A stretch of DNA of 64,000 nucleotides from Clytia hemisphaerica. Taxonomy: Eukaryota; Cnidaria; Hydrozoa; Leptothecata; Clytiidae. Below, in pieces: positions 34,665 through 46,398 of the stretch. The notes under the pieces were generated by a model, which was not told where the DNA came from, ran no database searches, and saw only the letters and a program-made list of their open reading frames with translations. Within the stretch, counting starts at the first letter, position 1. Each line of letters begins with the position of its first letter. The stretch lies in assembly GCA_902728285.1 (NCBI GenBank), contig CACVBU010000681.1, positions 730,342 to 794,341 on the forward strand. The letters run 5' to 3'. The translations under genes and the position numbers were made by a program.

Positions 34665-34673
34665 TTTAACAGG

Positions 34674-35160
34674 GGTACTAAGACATATTTACATACAAAA
34701 GTTTTCAGAGGCTCCTCCCAACAATATAAAATGTCCCTCAAAGAATTTTTATTCTTTTAAGGGTATAAGCAGCCATCAATCTAAAAATTTACCGTTTTAC
34801 TGTTAGAAAAATGGACCGCAACCTCGTTCCAGTCCTGCGTATTATCAACTTTTGCTGCTTACACTGATAGCGCTAGATAATACCCTGGTGTCAATTAAGT
34901 AACGTAAATAGAGCCTGGAATAAACGAGGGGTGGTGGACTTAATGACCAATTAATTAGTACTCATTATAAGACACCGGTATAGGACAGATAGGATAGGCC
35001 CATTGTTTAGGAATCGCAGCTTAAGGATCGGGCTTACCAAAACAAACTACTCTCCGGTCCGGTTCGCTGTTGGTCTACCCGTTGATTGAATATTTCTATC
35101 CCAAATATCTTAAACTCTGATGCACTAGCTGAACCTTGAATGAAAGCCGAACCTTAAGTG
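34674..35160. other. Intergenic stretch containing a CAACCTCG MITE
   Basis: Holds a small inverted-end element at about 34819-34932: CAACCTCGTTCC at the left, AAACGAGG at the right, with GTAACGTAAATAGAGCCTGG inside. Close relatives lie at 39254-39357, with partial ones near 43848-43906 and 46490-46540. Nothing else recognised. Confidence 0.55.
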
Positions 35161-35164
35161 CAAG

Positions 35165-35405
35165 TGCCTCACGTCTGGTGGGTCGTGGCTTCTTCGTAAA
35201 GACGAAAGACAGATCTGGACTTATTTTGTACTTTCCAGTCTCTTGTTCGTAGTTTTTCTGACTTTCTGGTTCTATGCGAGTTATTTTCTATGTTTTCTAA
35301 CTTACTGAATGACTTACCGACAGATCGCCACCGGTGGGATTCGAACCCACTAAATGCAAAGTTCCGATGTTTTGAAACCCAATGCCTTATCCACTGCGCC
35401 ACGGA
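35165..35405 (-). mobile_element. tRNA-derived SINE (tRNA-like head on minus strand)
   Basis: On the minus strand an A box (TGGCGCAGTGG, 35391-35401) and a B box (GGTTCGAATCCC, 35336-35347) sit about 45 bases apart within a tRNA-like head with a good T-arm (GTGGG/CCCAC). The anticodon arm and acceptor stem do not pair, so it is not a working tRNA. A tRNA-unrelated tail follows toward 35165; its end (TTTACGAAGAAGCC...) recurs near 35650-35690. Confidence 0.65.
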
Positions 35406-35504
35406 TTCATGCCTAGAGAGTGCTTCTGACGGCTATTTATATTGTACAAACTGCAGACCAGACTATATTTAGAGAAAATCACAAAAGAGTGCTTGTTTCG
35501 AGCT

Positions 35505-35591
35505 CCAACCCTAACCCTAACTGATAATAACCAAATTTCTAGCCAATCTGATACGTAACCACACCCTAACCACACCCATACCCAACCCTAC
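35505..35591 (-). repeat. Interstitial telomere-like repeats
   Basis: CCAACCCTAACCCTAACT at 35505-35522 and degenerate CACCCTAACCACACCC / CCCAACCCTACC at 35563-35591, i.e. TTAGGG repeats on the minus strand. Short and decayed. Confidence 0.6.
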
Positions 35592-37310
35592 CAGGTCGCC
35601 TGCAGGTCCTGACACTATTCCCGCATGCCGGATCCGAAAAATAGATACATGTCTTTCGCTTTTACGAAGAAGCCTTCACCCGTCTGGTGACGGTGGTGTG
35701 GTGAGTGACTATAACCATACTACGACCTCTTAGTACGACCTAATACGAGTCTAATATGTTATTATCTTTAAACCAGCAATCTCCATTAACCTGACCTCGA
35801 CCTCGACCCTGACCCTTGAAAAAGGCCGACCCTCGACCCTTGGAAAAAAGCCGACCCTAGTCTGAATCGCAGACCTCTACAAAACCCCAGGTAGTATAGG
35901 TCTGCTTAATGATCTACCAACCGCTTTCCGGTTCGCAAAGAAAATCTTGGCGAGTTAATAATTTGATTAACGTTGATGTGCGCGCGAAAACGATCATATC
36001 GAACGTTTTCAATGGAATGTTTACATTTGAAATTCGAATCCCAGACCAGAAAAACAAAACAGAAAAAAGATAAAAAAACAATCTGATGCGCGCATTATGT
36101 ACAGTCTGTAGATTTATTTTTGACTTTCGCTTTTATAAGATATCTGGTCTGTAAATTTATCAAAACTTTTCCATCAGCTCTTCGGTCGAAGCTCAAAAAA
36201 TACAAAATATGAACACAAAAGTGAAAGAAAACAACCAGAAACACTTCAATCTCTTCAAAGAATTGAAGATAAGTACCTGAAAAGATACAAAGGCCACACA
36301 GTATTAAAAAGTGAAATGCCAAAGCTGAAGAAAAGTTCTTTGTTTGTTTTAACATTTAAAGGCCCTTGTTGAAGGAACAACAACACTCCCTTTTGTAGAA
36401 TCATAAAAAAGTAATGTCAGAAATATTCAATATGACCCCCAAAATGTACTGTATATACATAACTAGAATACCTTGAAATAATCTGCAACATATCTGTAGA
36501 ACTGACAAAACAATTATCTGGAGCCAAAGTGATCAACGAATCCAGTGTGGTAAAAATTATACACCCATACAAGTCTAAATTCAAGCATCAAAATGTAGTT
36601 TCATGAAGCAAAATTTTGTTGGTGCACACAGAAGATACATCAGGGCACTTAAATTCAATAAATCTAATTTCTCATCTTTTACAAAATCTCCACATTAAAC
36701 AAGAAAGGAGGACGAAAAACAAGCAAACTTCCTTCCACCTACTTTTTTTTCGAAATTCAAATATATTTTCCAATCTATGATTTGGTGCCTCACAGAAAAC
36801 TTAAACATTACGTAATGTTATATTTGTAGACACTCGCCAGCTAAAAATGTCTTTAGCCGTATATTGGCTAAAGGCGGCAAATCTCTGGACAAAGGAAATA
36901 TAGCTTATTAAGCATCCTCTATAAGGAGCACGAATCCGTTAGTGGATGCCAGCAGCCTAAGCCGACCCTCGACCAAAATACAATAAAAATCCGACCCTGG
37001 GTAAAAAAGACAGTTTTTTTGGCAGTGTTTTTTTAATATAAAAGTTGAGCAGACAAGCAGGGGGTGGAATGGGACACACACGCTTTTTTATAAGAATAAC
37101 AAGATTCGCAAAAATGCGACTAAATATTTCCTTAAAAATGTTGACATATACAAAAAAGCACACATAATAAAGTATACATATATATTTGTCCAGAAAGAAC
37201 TGGCATGTTGTTTGCTTTGATTTGGTGTTTGAAAATATGTACTTATCAGTCCTAAAAAAAATACAAATTTGAATATAATGAGGGCAATAAGTCTGGTTAA
37301 ATGTTACTTT
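35592..37310. other. Repeat-derived, gene-free stretch
   Basis: Contains GACCTCGACCTCGACCC near 35795-35815, which together with its flanks is the inverse of 42335-42400; the repeat shared with the MAP2K4 intron (35859-36360); and 36957-37005, the inverse of about 39490-39540. No supported exon. Confidence 0.5.
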
Positions 37311-37536
37311 ATTCACAAGATTTAAGGATTACTGAAAAAATATTACTGCAGACGAACTAAACTCAAAAACTAAAACTTTACAATAAATTTACATTACGAC
37401 AAAGTAAAAATCTATCTTTAATTATTCACAAGATTTAAGGATTACTGAAAAAATATTACTGCAGATGAACTAAACTCAAAAACTAAAACTTTACAATAAA
37501 TTTACATTACGACAAAGTAAAAATCTATCTTTCCAA
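37311..37536. repeat. 113-bp tandem duplication
   Basis: ATTCACAAGATTTAAGG begins the unit at 37311 and again at 37424; the copies are almost identical over about 107 bases (one difference noticed, GCAGACG/GCAGATG). Recent local duplication. Confidence 0.9.
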
Positions 37537-39494
37537 CAAAGAAAACAATGTGTCTCTAAGTTTTAAAGCATTTAAATAGCTTGTAAACAGTAGACTGAAT
37601 AATTATGTACTCCAGCATAACAATGACACAGCCATGCATAATTACTGTATCATGCATATTTTAAAAATTCAGTAGGTATCAGGTGTCGGTTGCGCACGCG
37701 TATGAACAATTTTCTATTGTTTTGATTTTGGTAACCACAAGAAACTTCACTCTCCCCCGTAAAAAATGGTAGGTAAACATCCAGTTCTCGTAAGAAAACC
37801 CAGCAGAGAAATGGTAGGTAAAGAACTCCTTTTAATCATAACTTCTTTTCCTCTTGATGAATTTTTGTGAAATTTTCAGGAGAGATACATAAAATTGTCA
37901 TTAATATCATGTTCAAACATCTAAAACATTCTCTTTAAAAAGGAAGGAAAAAAAAATGGCAATGTTTACATTTCTCTAACCTTCCAGCCACAGTACTAAA
38001 GTGAGCATTTTTACCTACCGCCTCTACGGTGGAGATGGCGAGACTGTTAAACGGTGTATTCCAACAAACAACAATCAATATACCGTAACAGGATCCCACG
38101 GTGACGGTGTAAACGTTATCAACCAACAAAACCCACACCACCAAAATTGTAAAAATAAGTCAATATAATTTCTATCAACAATTTCTGGTAAAATGTTTTT
38201 TTTTTCCAACATTCTGACTGTCTGATACCAATCATGGCTGGAGTCATCATGTGTAAGAGTGACTGTGTATAACAACAAAAGTTTATTGAAAATCATCCCA
38301 CGGTCATGGTGAAGCTAAAGATTTATCAACCAAACAAAACTGACGCCAAGTCAAATCTGTCGCTTAAAAATTTCTATGAAAATTACAATCGAAACTTATC
38401 TCATAAAATGCTTTTTTCAACATTCTGGAGGTGTTCAAAGTTAGAGGTATCATATGTAGAGCCAATCAATACATGAAAAGTCATTTGCTATCCCATTTGC
38501 CATGAGATATACAAGTCAAGAAATCAAACAATAACCAACAAATCATGTCTCTTCACTTTCATGTCACATCGTGTTTATATGGGGTAACCAGAAAGTCAAT
38601 CCACAAGAACAGCCATTTTCCTTTATTATGGAGTGTTCCAAAACTATTGGTAGGTTGTTTGGAAGTAAAGAAACCCACATAGTTTGATTTATTTTAAAGA
38701 TTTAACTTGGTGAAAACAAACTGCATCTTTCTAGCAAAAACTCGTGTTTCAACCTGCTACATAACAAGCCAGTCGGGTCTGCTACTAACATGTAATTGTT
38801 TTATTATAACCGGGCTTGAGAATCCGTAAGGAACTTGTAACATATATTATATATATAGTTTATCAGTCGACTCGAATCATGATACATTACTTATACTTCA
38901 CTGGGTGCATTTTTTGCTGTGAAATTAAAAACGGGCGTCAGTCAGGGCGTACGGAAGGCGTTTTGACACGGGAAATTATGGAGAAAGCCCGTTTTAATAA
39001 ATATTTCCCTTTTGGAAAACGGGAAATATTTAATGAATCGTCAACCTCGTCGCTCCCCCCCCCCACCCGGCGGGTCGTATTATCTGCTTTTTGATGTTTT
39101 ATTTACTGCGTGAGTGGAAGATAATATAAATTATAATATCTCTCGTGCATCAACGTAAAACGTAAATATTAAGCCTGGGATATATGGATACGAGGCTGAT
39201 CACACATGTTGGTCAATAATATGATGCCCGGGGGGGGGGGTCTTGTGAAGAATCAACCTCGTTCCCTGCGCATCATCAGCTTTTTTATGCTTTAACTATA
39301 TGATGGCGCGTCCATCAGTAGTGTAAATAAAGCCTGGGATACACGGGCACGAGGTTGGTGAAGAATATTCTCATCCTCCTCCCCCCCCCCCCACCGACGA
39401 CTATTCTTGAAGTATTCTCTAAGTGTTCTAATGATCAGTTTTTGGAATATTCATCCAAAAAAAATCTTATAAAAGTCGCTAAAGCATTTTTTTA
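37537..39494. other. Gene-free stretch with diverged duplicates
   Basis: A segment near 38055-38225 and one near 38275-38425 share ATCCCACGGT(C/G)A.GGTG, TATCAACCAA.CAAAA and TTTCTAT sequence, a diverged duplication. Also a G-run near 39231, a C-run near 39380, and a CAACCTCG MITE at 39254-39357. No exon supported. Confidence 0.5.
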
Positions 39495-40604
39495 CCCAGG
39501 GTCGGCTTTTTATTGTATTTTGGTCGAGGGTCGGCTTTTTTCCAAGGGTCGAGTATGGAACGCCGTAGCTGCCTTATGTGATAAAATGTTCGATTATGCG
39601 ATAAAACATTCGATAAAACATTCGATTATGCGATAAATCATTCGATAAATCATTCGATGCGATAAATCATTCGATAAATCATTTGATTATGTGATAAATC
39701 ATTCGATAAATCATTCGATGCGATAAATCATTTGATAAATCATTCGATTATGCGATAAATCATTCGATAAATCTTTCGATGCGATAAAATATGTGATAAA
39801 ATTTTCGATTATGCGATAAATCATTCGATAAAAAATTCGATGCGATAAAATATGCGATAAATTTTCGATTATGCAATAAATCATTCGATAAATCATTCGA
39901 TAAAAAATTCGGTGCGATAAATCATGCGATAAAAATTTCGATTATGCGATAATTCATTCGATAAAAAATTCGATGCGATAAATTATTCGATAAAAAATTC
40001 GATGCGATAAATCATTCGATGCGATAAATCATGCGATAAAAATTTCGATTATGCGATAATTCATTCGATAAAAAATTCGATGCGATAAATTTTTCGATAA
40101 AAAATTCGATGCCATAAACCATTCGATAAATTATTCGATGAATTATCCAATCGGCCCTTACCTGATATTTATACTTTTGGTGGAAACGGCGCTCCGGAAG
40201 GGTGAAATCATCGATCGAAAAGTAGATTTTCTGGGGGTGCTGCTGATTAGGGCAGATTATGGCAAAAAAAACAGGGTGTCCCGGAAAAAATAGAACTAAC
40301 AGATTTGATTGATCTATCTCTCTCTGAAAAAACCGACCCACGAGGTCCTCACCCGTTTTTGCCTAAGTACTCCCCTCCGGGCTAATTCATGATCATTTAA
40401 AAAAATTATATAATAGAGATGACGCGTTCTAGAGAAAATAACAAAATTGTTTTATTACAGGTTTAAACGACCAACCAAATCAAAGAAGAGCTTGTAAAAA
40501 TTCCAGCTTGTCCCATTTTTAGAGATTTCAAATTTAGAAAATAGTTAGAATATATACCAAAGAAAAAATCCTCCTAGATTTCGATTTTGCTATATTCTAT
40601 ATGG

Positions 40605-41475
40605 CGGTTAGTGTAAAACGCAGGTCACAGGTCACAGGTCGCAGGTCACAGGTCAGTGATGACAGGTTAACTCTAATCAATGTCATTGCAGAGGAAAATG
40701 TTTGGAAAACACAAAGAATTATCAAAAACATAATTCTCAAGCAGTTTCATCCATATAAAACCATTTCAAACATCAAAATTTAACCATGTGCTTTTATCGA
40801 TTTTTCGCAGTTTGCGCCGTGTATAACGCAGACCAGAAAATATTTAAAACCATATTATATGTATAACAGGTATATTACATATTGTAATGTTTGTAATGTT
40901 ATATGATGGTTACATCGCTCTAAAACTACCTGATTGGTGTAATTTTATATCCAGCCATATTGGTTATCATCACATTCGGCATGCTGAATATTTTTGGTGT
41001 TTTTCTCTTGTAAGACATGATATTTTGTAATTTTGTCAATATTCTTGTCAAAAATTGTCATTAAGTCATTAAAATGACAATTGAATAATTAATTAGTTTC
41101 ATCCTTCTAAAACCACTCTCTTAGGGACCTCACAAGCTTCTGATTGGTGCCGTTTTATATCCATTCACACTATCTACATCACATTCTGTATTATAAATAT
41201 TTTTCGTTTTTTTGTCTGTTCTTGCATCATATTTTATGATTCTGTCAATATTTTAGTAAGTAAGTGTCACTATGTCAAAATAGGTTGTTATTCTATTCAA
41301 TTGTCATTTTATAATATCTAAATAGCATATTATACTTTTTTGTAATTTAATGCGCTATGTATTGATGTTATGTTATGTATATGTTATGATCTTATTTTTT
41401 TCCGGTCTGCACTTTGTTGACCTGTGACCTGTGACCTGCGACCTGTGACCTGTGACCTGCGTTTTACACTAACCG
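40605..41475. mobile_element. Nested element with AGGTCAC-repeat ends and 10-bp target duplication
   Basis: TTCTATATGG at 40595-40604 and 41476-41485 flanks inverted ends CGGTTAGTGTAAAACG. Next to each end is a 7-bp tandem repeat of AGGTCAC (40622-40655; inverted 41418-41460). A 9-11 bp duplication suggests a Mutator-like element. A diverged relative lies at 54391-55240. Confidence 0.8.
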
Positions 41476-41573
41476 TTCTATATGGCCTATATCATCCCTT
41501 TTTGGCCTTTACTGTCAACTGTAATTCTATATGGTCTATATCATCCCTTTTTGGCCTTTACTGTCAACTGTAA
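41476..41573. repeat. 49-bp tandem duplication at the element border
   Basis: TTCTATATGG(C/T)CTATATC begins at 41476 and again at 41525; the copies differ at one noticed base. One copy begins with the target duplication of the adjacent transposon. Confidence 0.85.
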
Positions 41574-42470
41574 TGTATAAAGCAAAAGATACCTGACTTT
41601 CCCCTAAAAATTAAAAGAACTGGTACACACTAAAGTCACTGACATAGCGTAATTTAATCCATTAATTACTTACTTAAATTACTAAAAAGTTGAACACCAA
41701 CTGCCAGCAAAATGGTCGACGTTTTCAAGAATTCTTCATATCCCCCCGCCCCCCCCTCAAACACACGTGGGGTTGCGTTTTGCGTTTTGAAAGATGCGCC
41801 GCTTCCACCAAAAGTATAATTATCGGGTAAGGGCCGATCGGATAATTCATCGAATAATTTATCGAATGGTTTATCACATCGAATTTTTTGTCGAATGATT
41901 TATCGTATCGAACTTTTTATCGAATAATTTATCGCATCGAATTTTTTATCGAATGAATTATCGCATAATCGAAATTTTTATCATTATCGAATGATTTATC
42001 GCATCGAATGATTTATCGCATCTAATTTTTTATCGAATAATTTATCGCATCGAATTTTTTATCGAATGAATTTTCGCATAATCGAAAATTTTATCGCATA
42101 TTTTATCGCATCGAATGATTTATCGAATGATTTATCGCATAATCGAATGATTTATCGAATGATTTATCGCATCGAATGATTTATCGAATGATTTATCGCA
42201 TAATCAAATGATTTATCGAATGATTTATCGCATCGAATGATTTATCGAATGATTTATTGCATACTCGAATGATTTATCGAATGCTTTATCGCATAATCGA
42301 ACATTTTATCACATAAGGCAGCTACGGCGTTCCATAGTCGAGGGTCGGCCTTTTTCAAGGGTCAGGGTCGAGGTCGAGGTCGGGTTAATGGAGATTGCCC
42401 TTTAAACCTATATACTATATACTCCGTGGTCTTAGTATGCTACGGTTAAACCCGATTGAGCAGTGGAAAT

Positions 42471-42651
42471 AGACCTTTTTTCAAAGAGGACGTCCTGTTG
42501 AATAATTATGTAGTCCAGCCATAAAAACAATGATAGAGCCATGCATAATTACTGTATCATGTATATTGTAATAATTATGCATGGTTTTATCATTGTTTTT
42601 CTGCTGGACTACATAATTATTCAACAGGGTGGCCTCTTTGAAAAAAGGTCT
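42471..42651. mobile_element. Foldback MITE, about 80-bp arms
   Basis: The whole 181 bp is close to palindromic: AGACCTTTTTTCAAAGAGG at the left, its inverse at the right, inner arms through TTGAATAATTATGTAGTCCAG and CCATGCATAATTA. A relative of the inner part lies near 37598-37660. Its end resembles that of the hAT-like element at 42977. Confidence 0.8.
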
Positions 42652-42976
42652 ATTGAAATTGAAATTGAAGTTGGCTGGCTGGTATGAAGGTATTTTTTGC
42701 TACTATTATACTTAGACTATTTAGCTTTATAGTCAGAAAAAAGAGTGGAAACTTTTTCACTTTTAATGGAGAATAGACTTTTACTTCACGTATATGTCAT
42801 TCATTTTTAAAAAACAGTCACGGGTCAGATCACTACCATAAAATCTGATTAGTTTGCTGGATTTCTATGAAATTTTCACCAGATGGTCTCAATAAAATAT
42901 ACCCATCTAAAAACCATGTGTTTTGAGTGGTTTGTAAGAGCAAAAGTATTGTATTTTCCAGTTTTCATTATCAAAC

Positions 42977-44271
42977 AGACCTTTTCGCCTTTGCGTCCGC
43001 CATATTGAATTGTATGCAAAAATACAGGAACGAAAATGCCGTGGTTGGATTTAGTTGGAATGTATGCAAAACATATGCAAGTTTACACAAAGATTAAAAA
43101 GACAACAAAGCATCTTATAAATAAATATTATAATCATTAGAACAATAAAAGATGGAATTTCTTAATCCAAAAGGAAATATTTACAGAACAACAAAAGCCT
43201 TTTAGGAATTTGTTCTTAAAGACATTGCATATTCTGTTTTCATGCCATTAAGAAATTCCACGAAGACGGAGTACACACATCAAACTTTCAAAACACGCAA
43301 ACTGAAAGCAGTAATTATGACGTCACACTTTATCAATGTTTTGATTTGATCATTTGGCGGCTCTATTAGTCGCGCGGCTGAGGTCGAAAAAAGTGGCTAG
43401 AAAATGATTTTCGTGATACACCTCTTAGATTCCACTTTTTTCGATGGAAACTCTCGAATTAGTATATGTAGATTCCAAAATCAAAAAGTTTCCACAATAT
43501 TATCGTGCAAGTAACGAGTAAATGGCGATTTTTTGCGTTTCCAGGCAAAATTGCAAGGCCTGGAAATTCATGATTTTTGGGGGGTCTTCAAATTAAAAAA
43601 AGACCTATATCACATGATAGAGCTCTTCAAACTGAGCAAAAAAGTGTATTACACCAAAGTCCCAATTCTCTAGATCAAAAGTTATGGGCCTATTTGTGGT
43701 CAAAAAGGTGTTTAATTTTGCATAAATTAATGCAGATTGTGGGGAAATTCCCTGTTTTCCATCAGATTTTACCACAAATAGGCCCATAGCTTTTGATCTA
43801 GAGAAGTTGGAACTTTGGTGTAATACACTTTTTTGCCAACACCAGGGTATTCTCTGGCGTCAATCAGTAACATAAATAAAGCCTGGGATACACGGGGACG
43901 AGGTTGTTATCAGGTTACAGCCGCGCGACTATATTCCCAGGAGAATAATTTGCCGTCAGCCGAATAAGGATTGTTTTTACCTTCGCGGGTGATTTTTCAG
44001 TTTGAGATTCTGTCTAATGTTATGGTCTTTTGAAGTGCTTGTTCTAAGAGATGAGTGATATAATTGTTTTTAGTTTTCAAGAGAAGCAAATTTAATCTTT
44101 CTTCTACAAGATTACACTTTAATATAATGCCAATTATGCATGTAAGTTTTTATTTAATACTTTCTTTTTGCATATGTTTTGCATACTTTCTAAGGGAATT
44201 TCACCACGGCAATTCGGCAACCATAATTTTTGCATACAATTCAATATGGCGGACGCAAAGGCGAAAAGGTC
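42977..44271. mobile_element. hAT-like element, TATCAAAC target duplication
   Basis: TATCAAAC at 42969-42976 and 44272-44279. Ends AGACCTTTTCGCCTTTGCGT and its inverse continue for about 40 bp (GTCCGCCATATTGAATTG). An 8-bp duplication is the hAT signature; the final T is shared with the terminal repeat, so 7 bp is the strict minimum. No transposase frame inside. Confidence 0.8.
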
Positions 44272-44284
44272 TATCAAACTTTAC

Positions 44285-44435
44285 AAAAATTTCTTGATAA
44301 GTTCGATTTAGTTAGATGAGTGTTCTTTGTTCGATGAAGTTCGATTGATGTTCGATGAGTTCGATCTAAGTTCGATGTGGTTCGATGAAAGTTCGATGTG
44401 GTTCGATGAAAGTTTGATGTGGTTCGATTTGTGTC
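44285..44435. repeat. GTTCGATG-rich array
   Basis: Degenerate tandem GTTCGATGAAA / GTTCGATGTG units wedged between the hAT-like element and the CACCCGAC element. Same motif family as the arrays at 17055-18400. Confidence 0.75.
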
Positions 44436-44694
44436 GGATTGATTACGACCCTGCCGGTGCACCCGACAGTCGGGTGCTGTTGTCGGGTGTTCGAAGTTAG
44501 AAATTTCAACACCCGACCGTCGGGTGCACTTTGTCGGGTGCTACATCTTGGGCGCTCTTAACAACACCCGACATGTAACGGGCGGGTGGCGATTTCCCGA
44601 GGGCGGAAAAACGGGTTCTTTTTGCTACCGCCCGACGCCCCGCCTGTAGTTGGGTGCGCGGCATTTTCGACGAAATACTCTAATTACTCTCTCC

Positions 44695-44843
44695 AGGCCA
44701 GTCTCCACTTCTGCGCGCTGCGATCGCATATTTTTTGGCTTCAATCCTTTTGGCTTGGAAAAAAGATTACGTCATACATAAAAATGTAACGCGCACTCGA
44801 AAAAGTGCGATCGAGAAACGCATGCAAGTGTGGAGACCGACCT
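44695..44843. mobile_element. GC-rich-ended MITE, copy 2
   Basis: Ends AGGCCAGTCTCCACTT and its near inverse, GCGATCGCA, and the internal TTGGAAAAAAGATTACGTCAT match copy 1 at 2005-2255. Shorter by about 100 bp and not flanked by TTAA. Confidence 0.8.
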
Positions 44844-45379
44844 TTCTCGTCAAACCAATTCTTTGGTGGGTCAAACAATGTGAGTTCCGGTTCTTGAGCT
44901 TTGATGTTCTTGGGAGAAGTTAACGGATTAACGCTTTTCTTTTCTTTTTATTTATGGGTGATAAACGACGGTAAAACGACGAAACGACGAAGACAAATAG
45001 AGATGTTTCATCAATGAGTCATTATCAACGCAAACTTCACTAAGGTAGGCTTTCAAAGTGCCCAGTAGAAAACTATTCTGCTCTGGGGTATTAAAGTTAT
45101 CTAGGTAGGTTTTCCCACTTTTACCTACCTGAAAGTCGTGTGTCTTTAAATTTTTAAGTAACGTTCAATTTGTCTGAGCTGAGTGAGTAACCTGGGTTTT
45201 CGTTTTGTAACGACACACTATATGCCGAATTTTTTGTTCAATCTATTTAGTGTACCACCACCATTCTTGTACAAGTAACCATTGCGTACATACAAAATGT
45301 TTAGATGGCTGGGGACAACGTACGTGTTGCTCAAAAGAAGAAACTGGGACAACCTTTTTTTATTGATTAACAATAATTT

Positions 45380-45651
45380 AGACCATGTTCAAACCAGTTC
45401 AGACGTTACAGTTTCATGTCATATCGTTCCGGTATAGTTTCCGTTACGGATCGAGAGTGTTCATATTGGTTTCAAAACGTTTCGGAGCAAGAAAACGGAG
45501 CAGTTCCGTTCCGATGAAAATAGTGGAACAAAACAACCGTTTCGATCTGTTTTGCTTTGTATGTAACGTCTTCAAATTTTGGCGTTCACACGTTCACACA
45601 GAACCGTTTCTTTTCGGAACAATACGGAACCGTAACGTCTGAACATGGTCT
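45380..45651. mobile_element. MITE with GACCATGTTCA ends
   Basis: Left AGACCATGTTCA...TCAGACGTTACAG, right CCGTAACGTCTGAACATGGTCT, inverse copies. Multiple short CGTTTCGG / TTCCGT motifs inside in both orientations. The 85-codon open frame over it is not a gene. Confidence 0.75.
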
Positions 45652-45701
45652 TACAAACAATCTTTGAAATACATACAATTAAAAATATGTAAAATTATAA
45701 A

Positions 45702-46398
45702 TTATAAAGCCATTTGATCATCAATAGATCGAACAATGCATTTCCTCTGTTTTCTTCCTGAAGGAAATAGAAAGTAGAAAGATTAACTAATAGACTACCG
45801 CCCTCTATTTTAAATCTCTTGTCTATCCACAGCTTTAGTATCCATTATGTCTGAGATTATAAAAGCCCGATAAAATATTCTTAAAAGTATCCTTAGATTA
45901 ACCAATTTGAAAAAAGTCATTCCTCTCTCCACGCACTTACGTACGTCGTTAGTAAACTTACAACTAGCTTTTAATGCAGAATCACGTATCTACACAGACC
46001 ATTTAGAACGCCATAGAAATTACGTCATCATGAAACTAAATATCAGATGAGATTGAGCCATTTATATTATGATATTAAAGGTAATATACGTCTTACCTGG
46101 ATAAACCAACACGTCAGCGTGTTTTGTCATCAGAATGTATGACTAAAACGAAAAAAAGAAAAGAGAAAAAAGCGAGCGGAATGTCATGCCTCAAACCTAA
46201 ACACGGAGAAATAGATTGACCATCGAGTGCAGGCTGGAATTTAAGAATATCGAAACATTGATATGATCAAAGTACAGAATCGAAAGAAAGACACGCCAAA
46301 TCTTTTACGATAACGGCTAATTACAGTTCACCACACTAAAATGTAAATATCTAATTGATTACCTGTTTCGCTATTTGATTCATTCTCTGTTTGTGACT
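45702..46398 (-). CDS. Possible 3' exons of an unrecognised gene
   Basis: Three minus-strand exons join in phase: 46363-46398 (AG acceptor after a T-rich tract, GTAATC donor), 46097-46142 (acceptor after a strong pyrimidine tract, GTAAGA donor), and a terminal exon 45702-45757 ending in TAA. Together they read SHKQRMNQIAKQ, SYILMTKHADVLVYP, then G-RKQRKCIVRSIDDQMAL. I do not recognise the family. An upstream frame near 46568-46650 (QTIYDSDGALLSMKQLY) looks exon-like but its donor phase does not fit. All lie inside the inverted ends of the 44438-47022 element, so this may be a captured gene fragment, a real gene's 3' end, or chance. Three phase-compatible short exons are suggestive only. Confidence 0.3.

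Larger units (their letters stand above)
39535..42376. mobile_element. Element with GATAAATCATTC satellite arms in inverted orientation
   Basis: The left arm (39535-40195) and right arm (about 41800-42376) are reverse complements. Both contain a GAGGGTCGGC outer block, ACGCCGTAGCTGCC, then about 500 bases of degenerate tandem GCGATAAATCATTCGAT, then a unique inner block (TCGGCCCTTACC / GGTAAGGGCCGA). A second transposon at 40605-41475 lies in the middle. No transposase found. Confidence 0.75.

Noticed and set aside
35325-35405. Possible functional tRNA gene on the minus strand
   Set aside because: A and B boxes and the T-arm are good but the anticodon and acceptor stems do not pair; better explained as a SINE head.
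39597-40170. Minus-strand frames with repeated RMIYRIE peptides
   Set aside because: Translation of the GATAAATCATTC satellite; no protein.
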